From the NCBI GenBank assembly GCA_902791865.1, contig CADAXK010000007.1, forward strand, positions 62,001 to 126,000: a DNA stretch of 64,000 nt, written 5' to 3'. The stretch comes from an uncultured Bacteroidia bacterium (GTDB lineage Bacteria > Bacteroidota > Bacteroidia > Bacteroidales > ML635J-15). The notes beneath the pieces are model-generated. The model was not told the origin of the DNA, did no database searches, and was given only the letters and a program-made list of their open reading frames with translations. Shown here in pieces: positions 1 through 7,557 of this stretch (position 1 is the first letter of the stretch; each line of letters starts with the position of its first letter). The position numbers and the translations under genes were made by a program.

Positions 1-475
1 GCTTGTCGTGCAGTCGCGGATAGCCTCCTGCAAAGATTTCATGCCATACATTTTGAGATAGCAATCCTGCTGCTTTTAGTTCGTTGCGCGAAAAAGGCAT
101 GAGTTCAAGTATTGCAACCCTGCCAGCGAGCGACTGTGAAATTTGTTCCATAAGCAGGAAATTTTGCGATCCAGACAGGACGAACATTCCTTCCCGCTGT
201 TCGTTGTCAATGTGGGTTTGCAGGTACGAAAACAGCGATGGCACATGTTGAGCTTCGTCTATAATTGTTTTATCTGGGTGCGCAGCAATGAAGCCACGAG
301 GGTCGTTTTGTGCATAATACCTTTCGTCCAAGTCTTCAAGTGATATGTAGTCGTAATCTGGTAAAATGTTTTTTAGAAGCGTTGATTTGCCCGATTGTCT
401 TGGTCCAGTAAGAAGCACTATTGGATATAATGTCATCATGTGCTTCAGTTTGGGTGTTATTATCCTGTCAATCAT
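1..475 (-). CDS. AAA family ATPase (AAA_14/DUF4143 type), 3' part cut by window edge
   Basis: Reading the minus strand from an ATG at 475 gives an open frame of 158 codons to the window edge. It starts MIDRIITPKLKHMM and has a P-loop (LLTGPRQSGKST, about residues 22-33), a Walker B-like stretch (KTIIDEAQHVPSL) and a sensor-1-like segment (FVLSGSQNFLL). This layout is typical of the AAA_14 plus DUF4143 ATPases common in Bacteroidota; the C-terminal DUF4143 part would lie left of the window. The family's cellular role is poorly defined, and some members sit near toxin or mobile loci. It is divergent from the ABC-F gene, with 200 bases between them. Only the N-terminal ATPase half is visible, so the call rests on the motifs and not on full length. 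Confidence 0.85.
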   Translation of the reverse strand, partial: MIDRIITPKLKHMMTLYPIVLLTGPRQSGKSTLLKNILPDYDYISLEDLDERYYAQNDPRGFIAAHPDKTIIDEAQHVPSLFSYLQTHIDNEQREGMFVLSGSQNFLLMEQISQSLAGRVAILELMPFSRNELKAAGLLSQNVWHEIFAGGYPRLHDK

Positions 476-645
476 ATTGTTTAATATTTAACGGCACAAA
501 TATAGTACAATTTTTCGATTCAATCGTAAATTTGTATGATTATTATGTATTTTATTTAATAACAGTAAGTTACTGTTGCTTTGAATAAATATGCAGGCGG
601 CGAAGATAGAAACGCATATTGAAGAAAATTCTGGGAAATAATTCT

Positions 646-653
646 TACTTTTG
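646..653 (+). promoter_or_regulatory. -7 promoter element TACTTTTG for the ABC-F gene
   Basis: Matches the Bacteroidota -7 consensus TAnnTTTG and lies 23 bases before the ATG at 677. No clear TTTG box sits 19 bases upstream. Confidence 0.5.
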
Positions 654-676
654 CAAAATAAAAGTCACGCAACGAT

Positions 677-2560
677 ATGGAAAGTCTTCTTCAGGCGGAA
701 AACATTAGCAAGCGGTACGGCGACAAACTGCTGTTCGAGAATATAAACATCAGCATTGGCGAAGGGCAGAAAATCGCTCTTGTCGCCAAGAATGGCACGG
801 GAAAAACATCGTTGCTGAACATACTTGCTGGTGCCGATTCTCCTGATGGTGGAAGCCTTAGCCGTCGACGCGATGTGCGAATCGGTTATCTTCCGCAGGA
901 AATTGACATGAATCCCGACCGTACGGTGCTTGATGCCGTGTTTGTGCTTGAAAACGAAATCACCCAGACCATCCGCCAGTACAACGACTGCCTTTATTCC
1001 GAATCGCATGAGGTTCTGCCGTCGCTGCTAGACAAGATGGATGCCCTAAATGCGTGGGATTACGAATCTAGAATCAAACAAATCCTTGGGAAACTTGATA
1101 TTCACGACTTTGATAAGAAAATCGGTACTCTCAGTGGCGGTCAGAAAAAGCGCGTGGCACTTGCTGGACTGCTTATTTGCGAGCCTCAACTGCTAATCCT
1201 TGATGAGCCGACTAACCAGCTGGACTTGAATGTGATAGAATGGCTCGAGGATTACCTTTCTGTTGCCAATATTACAATATTTATGGTAACGCACGACCGC
1301 TATTTCCTCGACAGAATTTGTGACACAATAATCGAGATGGATGGCGGTAACATATACTCATATTCAGGGAATTATACATATTATGTGGAAAAGCGTGCCG
1401 AGCGTATCGAGAATTTGCAGGCCAACATTGAGCGGGCTCAAAACCTGATGCGTACCGAGCAGGAGTGGATTCGCCGTATGCCGAAGGCGCGTTCTCATAA
1501 GGCAAAATACCGTATTGATGAGTTCGAAAACCTAAAGGCAAGGGCTTCGCAACGCATTGACAACCGCAAACTTGAGCTTGATGTTGCAAATCAACGTCTT
1601 GGCAAGAAAATCATTGACATCTACAACATTTCAAAGTCGTACAGCGAGCAGAAAATTATTGATGAGTTCTCGTACAAGGTTACCCGTGGCGAAAAGATTG
1701 GCATCGTCGGTCGCAATGGTGTTGGGAAGACCACTTTTTTGAACCTGATTACAGGAAATCTTGCTCCCGATAGCGGTCACATCGAAATCGGGCAGACGGT
1801 AAAATTCGCCTACTACACCCAAGATGGCATTGCTTTCAACGATGATGACAAACCCATTGACATTGTCCGCAAGATTTCCGATGATGTGAAGTTGCGCGAC
1901 GGCAAGAGTTTTTCGGCATCGGGACTGCTCAACTACTTTATGTTTACTGGTGATATGCAGCATACGCTTGTGCGCAAGCTCAGCGGTGGCGAAAAGCGCA
2001 GGCTGTATCTCTGTACGGTGCTAATCCAGCAGCCCAATGTGCTGATAATGGACGAGCCTACCAACGACTTGGACATCACAACTTTGCAGGTTCTTGAGGA
2101 ATATCTCACGATGATTGACGCAACTGTCATAATTGTTTCGCATGACCGCTTCTTTATGGACAAGATTGTTGACCATCTGTTTGTGTTCGAGGGTGATGGA
2201 AAGATTTCCGATTTTCCGGGAAACTACACGCAGTTCCGCGATTCGGATGCCTACATAAGATATTTGGGAACGACGCAACCTAAGGAGGAAAAGCCTGCAA
2301 AAGAAGCGAATGCAGAGCCTCGTAAGCCAATAAATGCACCCAAGAAGAAACTTTCGTACAAGGACCAACGCGAATACGATATGCTTGAAAAGGAAATCGA
2401 GGAACTGAACGCCAAGCGTGTCGCAATGGAGGAGGAACTTAATTCGGGACGGCTTTCTCCGTTTGAGATTGCCGCAAAGTCATCGGAATACTCGCAACTG
2501 ATTGATAGTATTGACGAAAAGGAAATGCGTTGGTTGGAACTGGCTGAAATGCTAGAGTAA
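677..2560 (+). CDS. ABC-F family ATPase (Uup/EttA-like)
   Basis: A soluble duplicated ABC ATPase without membrane segments, 627 residues. First cassette: Walker A AKNGTGKTS (37-45), signature LSGGQKKR (152-159), Walker B LLILDEPTN (172-180). A charged linker with arginine/lysine-rich helices follows (about 240-300), as in the ribosome-facing arm of ABC-F proteins. Second cassette: Walker A GRNGVGKTT (345-353), signature LSGGEKRR (435-442), Walker B VLIMDEPTND (455-464). The C-terminal 60 residues are a lysine/glutamate-rich coiled coil, as in Uup. ABC-F proteins bind the ribosomal E site and relieve stalling, and some confer resistance to ribosome-targeting antibiotics; nothing here indicates resistance. 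The start at 677 is the first ATG after a -7 element. The gene stands alone between a divergent ATPase and a convergent DUF262 gene. Confidence 0.93.
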   Translation: MESLLQAENISKRYGDKLLFENINISIGEGQKIALVAKNGTGKTSLLNILAGADSPDGGSLSRRRDVRIGYLPQEIDMNPDRTVLDAVFVLENEITQTIRQYNDCLYSESHEVLPSLLDKMDALNAWDYESRIKQILGKLDIHDFDKKIGTLSGGQKKRVALAGLLICEPQLLILDEPTNQLDLNVIEWLEDYLSVANITIFMVTHDRYFLDRICDTIIEMDGGNIYSYSGNYTYYVEKRAERIENLQANIERAQNLMRTEQEWIRRMPKARSHKAKYRIDEFENLKARASQRIDNRKLELDVANQRLGKKIIDIYNISKSYSEQKIIDEFSYKVTRGEKIGIVGRNGVGKTTFLNLITGNLAPDSGHIEIGQTVKFAYYTQDGIAFNDDDKPIDIVRKISDDVKLRDGKSFSASGLLNYFMFTGDMQHTLVRKLSGGEKRRLYLCTVLIQQPNVLIMDEPTNDLDITTLQVLEEYLTMIDATVIIVSHDRFFMDKIVDHLFVFEGDGKISDFPGNYTQFRDSDAYIRYLGTTQPKEEKPAKEANAEPRKPINAPKKKLSYKDQREYDMLEKEIEELNAKRVAMEEELNSGRLSPFEIAAKSSEYSQLIDSIDEKEMRWLELAEMLE

Positions 2561-2575
2561 TGTGTGTTGTTAACA

Positions 2576-2595
2576 TTATGCCATTGTTGGCATTA
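2576..2595. terminator. weak hairpin between convergent genes
   Basis: ATGCCA (2578-2583) and TGGCAT (2588-2593) pair around a four-base loop, with A/T flanks. It lies between the convergent ends of the ABC-F and DUF262 genes and could serve both. There is no long T run. Confidence 0.35.
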
Positions 2596-2666
2596 TAAAT
2601 GTTATTTCCGCAATGCAAATGCTGATATTCGTATGTGTCTGAGTATATATCAAACACAACAATATG

Positions 2667-4505
2667 TTAGCTGTTCCAAATATATTTAACTATTTCAAAT
2701 AAAAGTTTATGTCTTTCCTCTAGTTCTTTTGGACCGAATTTGTCCATTGGTCTGAAGTTTAATTTTGAACTATTTATCCAATTAGTAAAATCAAGATGCG
2801 ACTTATAACTATCAGCTCTTAATGTTTCGTTCCAGTATAGAGTATTTGCATACGAAATCAATTTTTTGGCGTATGTTTCGTTATTGCTTGATATATTATC
2901 TTTTCCTTTTAACAGCAATAATCCACCAAGTCGATTACGTTCGCTTCGGAATCTTTCCTCATCATTATCAAACAGTGCATAGTTTTCATTATTTTCAGCA
3001 AGGATGTGTTCTATATGAAAACCATTTGTACTACCTGTGTTTACTACTAAATTATATAAATTATGGCGCATAGCCATCTTTGTGTTTTCGGCAATAAACT
3101 CTTCAATGCGAGCAAAGAAATATCTTTTAAATCGTTTGTCCAAATCAATGCCCGTTTCCTTAAAGTAGCCATAACTGAAAGTAGAACTCAAATCGGAATT
3201 GCTATACTTGTCTTGAAGTATTTTGATTAGTGAGTCGTTAAATACGTGCTCTATCTCTGATACATCTTTCTCTCTAATTTGTTCGCTGATTTTGTACATC
3301 ATTTCATTAAACATATTACTATCGTATGCTCTTTGTAATTGAAGCAAACAAAACAACCTGTCTATCTGATAGGAAACAGCCTTTATTTTCTCCTGTTCTT
3401 GATTATCATGAACTTTACAAGCAGAAAGTATTAGTAAAAATTGTTGTCCCCGATCAGTAAGAGAATTGTAATAGATATATCGATAATCTTTATTATAATT
3501 TACCGAGTAGCCTTGTAATTTAATAAATAGGTCTGCATAATACGAAAAGTCGTTTTGCAGAAATTTTTTGACATTGTTAGGGTTATGGTCAAGATTTAAA
3601 TTTGTTTCAGCAAATAAGGCTCTGTGGTATTCCTTGTCAAATTTTCTGCTCTCACCTATTGTATTCGCAAATTTTGCTTTAAGAAGATATATAAAGAAAT
3701 TGTCAATTAAATCAGGATTGTTCGCATTAATTGCATTTACACGGCTATCCCATAATTCATTAAAATTTAATGTGTTCAATTCTTCTTTGTCAATTTGTCC
3801 TAACAATTTCCCTTTTAAAATTTCATATGGCTTTAGTCGTACGCCTCTATCATTGATAACCTCAAAAACCATAGGAACATCTGTTTGTTCAACTTTAAGA
3901 TTGATAATAACTAATCTGTACATAAAGTAGAACACAAATCTTTCAAAAATTTTCTTGTCTTTAAGTTCGTTATCTAAACGTTTTGAGATAACAACATAAT
4001 TTTTAGCCAAATTTAATGCTGTTATCCCTGTGTCAGTGGGAATTTCTTCTATACCATCAAATAAAGCCTTTAATGTTGGCTCATGAATCTCATGATTTAG
4101 CCAAAATGTTTTCTTATAACCAGAACGACCAACAATTTTATCAGCAATCCAATCTTTTAAGTCCGATTGAAAGGAATCTGCTTGATGATATAATTTTATT
4201 AAAATTAAAGTCAAAGTTGTAAGGCGTTGTTGTCCGTCAACAATATATAGTCGATTAGATTCCTCATCAAGGTTGGTGACATAAGTATTCATATAATACC
4301 ATGAATATTTTGTTATGATTTGGTCGCTCGGTATTGAACTATTTGCAAATCGTTTGTGTTCTTCTGTAAATTTATAAAAGATATCATCTAACAAACGGAT
4401 TACAGGAATAGAATCCCATTTGTATTGTCTTTGATAAAAGTCAATGTAATACGTTGTGTTTGAGAATAACGTGTCGATATTTTGATTTAATGGAGATACA
4501 TCCAT
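2667..4505 (-). CDS. DUF262 and DUF1524-like protein (GmrSD-type nuclease family)
   Basis: 612 residues, no signal peptide. The N-terminal DUF262 domain shows QRQYKWD (25-31) and the ParB-like motif DGQQRLTT (90-97). The C-terminal part has HIEHILAE (from residue 497) followed by NRLGGLLLLKGKDN, the His-containing core of the DUF1524/HNH-like domain. This pair defines GmrS plus GmrD fused in one chain. GmrSD is a nucleotide-dependent type IV restriction system cutting glucosylated hydroxymethylcytosine DNA; relatives occur in other anti-phage systems. Both motif sets appear intact, so an active nuclease is plausible, but the substrate is unknown. It is a single gene between a housekeeping ABC-F gene and tRNAs. 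The A/T-rich lysine/asparagine composition differs from its neighbours and suggests acquisition. Confidence 0.85.
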   Translation of the reverse strand: MDVSPLNQNIDTLFSNTTYYIDFYQRQYKWDSIPVIRLLDDIFYKFTEEHKRFANSSIPSDQIITKYSWYYMNTYVTNLDEESNRLYIVDGQQRLTTLTLILIKLYHQADSFQSDLKDWIADKIVGRSGYKKTFWLNHEIHEPTLKALFDGIEEIPTDTGITALNLAKNYVVISKRLDNELKDKKIFERFVFYFMYRLVIINLKVEQTDVPMVFEVINDRGVRLKPYEILKGKLLGQIDKEELNTLNFNELWDSRVNAINANNPDLIDNFFIYLLKAKFANTIGESRKFDKEYHRALFAETNLNLDHNPNNVKKFLQNDFSYYADLFIKLQGYSVNYNKDYRYIYYNSLTDRGQQFLLILSACKVHDNQEQEKIKAVSYQIDRLFCLLQLQRAYDSNMFNEMMYKISEQIREKDVSEIEHVFNDSLIKILQDKYSNSDLSSTFSYGYFKETGIDLDKRFKRYFFARIEEFIAENTKMAMRHNLYNLVVNTGSTNGFHIEHILAENNENYALFDNDEERFRSERNRLGGLLLLKGKDNISSNNETYAKKLISYANTLYWNETLRADSYKSHLDFTNWINSSKLNFRPMDKFGPKELEERHKLLFEIVKYIWNS

Positions 4506-4603
4506 GTCTATTTATTTTAGTGGACTTCTGTTTTTTACATTCTGTGTTGCCTCTTCGGACCCTGCGAAGTCCGTTAAACACGAATCTAAAGATAACAACC
4601 TTG

Positions 4604-4611
4604 CAAATTTA
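4604..4611 (-). promoter_or_regulatory. -7 promoter element TAAATTTG for the DUF262 gene
   Basis: Minus-strand TAAATTTG fits TAnnTTTG. It implies a leader of roughly 90 bases before the ATG at 4505. Confidence 0.45.
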
Positions 4612-4873
4612 CATATAATTTCCCGATTTATATGCTGATATTAAAAGAAAAATATACAAGTTCGCTCAAAATGCAATATGTCAAGTTGTTATATGTTCTA
4701 TTAGAAGAACTTAAACAACCTATGAGAGGTTATATATTTATTGTTTTAGAGCGTTGGCGCATATTTTTGTGGTTCAACGGCTCTTCGGCTCTGCTTAGGA
4801 AGCAATTCGCCAACCAGACAAAAATTGTGACAACGTATGATTTAGTTGATAATTATAATAACGCATAATGGAG

Positions 4874-4934
4874 ATTCCGTATAGACAGGCTCACAAGGCT
4901 CGTTCCTGTGCCTGTTCGCTTTGTCTTACGGAAT
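4874..4934. repeat. 61-base imperfect inverted repeat
   Basis: ATTCCGTA (4874-4881) pairs with TACGGAAT (4927-4934). AGACA (4883-4887) pairs with TGTCT (4922-4926), with partial pairing further in (CACAAGG against CCTGTG). No T run follows on either strand. It could be a small structured RNA or a palindromic insertion remnant. Confidence 0.5.
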
Positions 4935-4949
4935 GACGTAGGGAAAATG

Positions 4950-4970
4950 AAAAACCCGACAATTGCCGGG
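4950..4970 (-). terminator. intrinsic terminator after the tRNA pair
   Basis: On the minus strand CCCGGC-AATT-GTCGGG (six pairs including one G-U) is followed by TTTTTC, starting a few bases after the tRNA-Val(CAC) 3' end. Confidence 0.8.
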
Positions 4971-4976
4971 CTTGCG

Positions 4977-5051
4977 TGGTCTGTAGCAGATTCGAACTGT
5001 TGACCTCTTCCGTGTGAAGGAAGCGCTCTGAACCAACTGAGCTAACAGACC
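4977..5051 (-). tRNA. tRNA-Val, anticodon CAC
   Basis: Minus-strand cloverleaf: acceptor GGTCTGT/ACAGACC with discriminator A; D stem GCTC/GAGC; anticodon stem CTTCC/GGAAG with loop TTCACAC, giving anticodon CAC (reads GUG); T arm AACAG-TTCGAAT-CTGCT with one A-C mismatch. CCA is not encoded. It lies 13 bases after tRNA-Val(GAC) in the same transcript, before a terminator. Confidence 0.92.
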
Positions 5052-5064
5052 AAAAAAAGAAAAG

Positions 5065-5139
5065 TGATCTGTACAAGATTTGAACTTGTGACCTCTTGCC
5101 TGTCAAGCAAGCGCTCTAAACCAACTGAGCTAACAGATC
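5065..5139 (-). tRNA. tRNA-Val, anticodon GAC
   Basis: Acceptor GATCTGT/ACAGATC with discriminator A; D stem GCTC/GAGC; anticodon stem CTTGC/GCAAG with loop TTGACAG, giving anticodon GAC (reads GUC and GUU); perfect T stem ACAAG/CTTGT with loop TTCAAAT. CCA is not encoded. It is first in a two-tRNA operon and its 5' end lies about 10 bases after the -7 element. The body is very similar to the neighbouring CAC tRNA, consistent with an old tandem duplication. Confidence 0.95.
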
Positions 5140-5149
5140 AAAATCGGGA

Positions 5150-5181
5150 CAAAATTACATATTTTTATTAATGCGAGCAAA
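5150..5181 (-). promoter_or_regulatory. promoter of the tRNA-Val pair
   Basis: Minus-strand TTTG (5181-5178), 20 bases, then TAATTTTG (5157-5150). Transcription would start just before the mature tRNA 5' end at 5139. Confidence 0.65.
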
Positions 5182-5217
5182 AAAATAAATTTTTGCCCGA
5201 TAAAATCTTGTAATGAT

Positions 5218-7356
5218 TTAGTTGTTAGTATTCTGCCTGTTTGTTTTTGCCTCTTCGTACAATTTTTTGAATTTATTTGCGAGATCTTTTTTGCCTCGTC
5301 TGTCGTATGATTTGTATGCGTATTCGTAGTAGGAGAGTTCTGCATCGCGGATGTCCTTTTGCTGTGCGTTGTAAACGCGAACAAGCTGACGGGCAGCCTG
5401 TTCATCGTAAATGTCGTAGTCAACGGTTGCAAGGATTGTACTTTCGGCTTTGTCGAACTGCTTCTGTTGTATGTAAATTGTTGACAGGAACATGTATGCG
5501 AGGCTGAAACGCGGATTGTAGTCGATTATTTCCTTGCAGATGCGTTCTGCTTCATCGTTGTCGCCTGTAATGTTGTGGTAATAAGCATTGTAATAGTTGC
5601 CGACATCGTTGCGTGGAGCAATGGCGAGGAAGCGGTCAATCCACATTTTCATTGCATCCTTGTTGTTTATGCGCAGGTTGGCATCAATGAGGTTTATCAT
5701 TGCCGATTCGTTGGTGGAGTCGTTGCGAACAGCTGTTTCTAGCAGTTCGATGGCATGTATTACATCGTTGTTTGCAAGGTATCCGCGTCCGTATAGGTCA
5801 CAGGTATCGGTGCGTTGCAGTACAAGGCATATCGGCACATTGTCGATGCTTATTGTGTCAACCGTATTCTTTGGTGGAAAGTACGGACTTGTCAATATTT
5901 CGGGTTCTATGCCTGTAACGGGGAAAATTGCGTAGTCCCAAAGGTGGTTTGCGCGTTCCGCCCAGCGACTTTCAACGATGGAAACTTCGTATTTGTACTT
6001 GCCGAAGTAATATTTTCCTGCAAGTTCGCTTCTTGTAGCCACGAAAAGCTGATTTCCAGAAAGATTGTATTTGCCGTTGTCGATTATCCATTGTGAGGCT
6101 TCGCGGTTGCTTACTCCATAGTTTTCAAGTTCGTAGCGACCAAATGCGTGTTGCACGCCACCTGTAAATTCGTTGTAGTATATGTGGCTGTACGGCTGGC
6201 TGCGGAAAATGTGTATGGCAGGCATTATCATCAGCAGTACGGGTATTGCGATGCCTGCAATTTGTGTGGCTGTTGAACGTGACGATTCGGCAAGCATGTC
6301 GAAGCCGATTGCAGCCACAATGTATAGTGGAATTTCGGCGTATAGTAAGTGCTGCCAGATGCCGTTGGTGTCGGTTTTGAGCGAGAAAAGCAAGATAGCT
6401 AGCACCGATATTGCCAAAAGGGTTATGATTTCTGTGCGATTCGACTTCTTTACAAAGCACAAACCTAGGGCTAGTAGCATTCCGACAAAAATTGCGGCTG
6501 GAATTGTCATAACCAGCATTTTTACATTGTAGTACCACGGCAATAGGTCGGTCCAGTGGAGTTTTCCTTGGAACAAAATTCTTGTCGGCGATGTCGGCGA
6601 GAACGATTCCAGCCATGTTCCAATTTCTTGTGGAATAAGAATAACTATAATTCCGCAAATTGCTGCAAGCGAGCATATTGCAAAGATGGAATATCTGATT
6701 GTTGCTTTCTTGATTTCATTGTGTTTGCGTTGTGCGATAAGTCCGATAATGCAAAGGATTAGTGCAATTGCTACAATTAGCGAGCAGTCGGGATTTGCCG
6801 TAATGCATAATGCTGTTGACAATGCAAAAAATATTGCATCGAGGATTTTCGGTTTCGGAAAATGGTCGGCAAGGCGTTTTGTGAAATACAGCGATGCTGC
6901 GAATGTCGCAAAAACGGGAATGTCGTCAAGGTTGAACATTGAATGACCGAAGATTACCGGTGAAAATCCAAGAAGTAGCAAAACGAAAGTTCCTGTGCGC
7001 CAGTTGCGGCATCGTTTTGCAAGCAAAGCGGCGAAAAGTATTCCTAAGAATCCGAAAACGACATTCATGCCATGGCGCACACTTCTTATATCAAATTTTG
7101 TAAACACATCCGACATTGTAATTGTCAGTGCGTTGAACCAACCGCTGTACATCGGGTGGGAGTTTTCAAGTATGCTGGTGTCGTTGCCGAAACTACGGTA
7201 GTAGCGGTCGAGTTGGACGGCTTGGCTTATTTGGTATTCGTCTTCGGCGGTGGTGCTTCCGTAGTCGCTTACGCTTGAAAACATTATAGCCGCTATTGCT
7301 AATGCAATGATTATAAATATAATCCTTGAAACTTTGTTATGGAATTTTTCGTTCAT
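5218..7356 (-). CDS. GT-C type membrane glycosyltransferase-like protein with TPR tail
   Basis: 712 residues from the chosen start MNEKFHNKVSR. One membrane helix is followed by a periplasmic loop with a charged DEYQ motif (AEDEYQISQA) and a second loop containing NLDDIPVF. Eight to ten further hydrophobic segments follow up to about residue 390. This is the shape of GT-C glycosyltransferases (PMT/ArnT-like), which use lipid-linked sugars at the outer face of the inner membrane and carry acidic motifs in the first loops. The last 180 residues are soluble tetratricopeptide-like repeats (for example NDEAERICKEIIDYNPRFS). The acceptor and donor are unknown. An upstream ATG at 7407 is rejected because it lies within or before the promoter at 7378-7408. 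The gene is monocistronic. Confidence 0.75.
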   Translation of the reverse strand: MNEKFHNKVSRIIFIIIALAIAAIMFSSVSDYGSTTAEDEYQISQAVQLDRYYRSFGNDTSILENSHPMYSGWFNALTITMSDVFTKFDIRSVRHGMNVVFGFLGILFAALLAKRCRNWRTGTFVLLLLGFSPVIFGHSMFNLDDIPVFATFAASLYFTKRLADHFPKPKILDAIFFALSTALCITANPDCSLIVAIALILCIIGLIAQRKHNEIKKATIRYSIFAICSLAAICGIIVILIPQEIGTWLESFSPTSPTRILFQGKLHWTDLLPWYYNVKMLVMTIPAAIFVGMLLALGLCFVKKSNRTEIITLLAISVLAILLFSLKTDTNGIWQHLLYAEIPLYIVAAIGFDMLAESSRSTATQIAGIAIPVLLMIMPAIHIFRSQPYSHIYYNEFTGGVQHAFGRYELENYGVSNREASQWIIDNGKYNLSGNQLFVATRSELAGKYYFGKYKYEVSIVESRWAERANHLWDYAIFPVTGIEPEILTSPYFPPKNTVDTISIDNVPICLVLQRTDTCDLYGRGYLANNDVIHAIELLETAVRNDSTNESAMINLIDANLRINNKDAMKMWIDRFLAIAPRNDVGNYYNAYYHNITGDNDEAERICKEIIDYNPRFSLAYMFLSTIYIQQKQFDKAESTILATVDYDIYDEQAARQLVRVYNAQQKDIRDAELSYYEYAYKSYDRRGKKDLANKFKKLYEEAKTNRQNTNN

Positions 7357-7377
7357 CTTGCATGTAAAAATGTTGCG

Positions 7378-7408
7378 CAAAGATACAATGATATTTACTA
7401 TTGGCAAA
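7378..7408 (-). promoter_or_regulatory. consensus Bacteroidota promoter of the GT-C gene
   Basis: Minus strand: TTTG (7408-7405), exactly 19 bases, then TATCTTTG (7385-7378). It is a full match to TTTG-N19-TAnnTTTG and fixes the start codon at 7356. Confidence 0.8.
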
Positions 7409-7557
7409 GCCGAGCTAAAAGGTTGACTAATTTTGATTTGCGATTTGCCAATTTGGGTCTGATGTTTTGAGACACTGCAAATTAAATTTTTCTAATTTTT
7501 TAGGCAACCGTATGCTAAAATTTGCGTTAAGCATATAGAAATTTAAAATTTAGTGAC

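Larger units (their letters stand above)
4506..4976. other. 471-base intergenic stretch, no credible gene
   Basis: It holds the DUF262 promoter region, an A/T-rich middle, and a long imperfect hairpin at 4874-4934. A 78-codon plus-strand frame (4632-4868) has no recognisable content, no promoter and no ribosome site, and is taken as chance. Confidence 0.6.

Noticed and set aside
143..343. 66-codon plus-strand frame
   Set aside because: Lies antisense to the AAA ATPase coding region, which has clear motifs.
4632..4868. 78-codon plus-strand frame in the long gap
   Set aside because: No recognisable domain, no promoter or ribosome site, A/T-rich low-complexity coding; taken as chance.
7357..7407. 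17-residue extension of the GT-C protein
   Set aside because: The promoter motif TTTG-N19-TATCTTTG lies in this stretch, so it is not in the mRNA.
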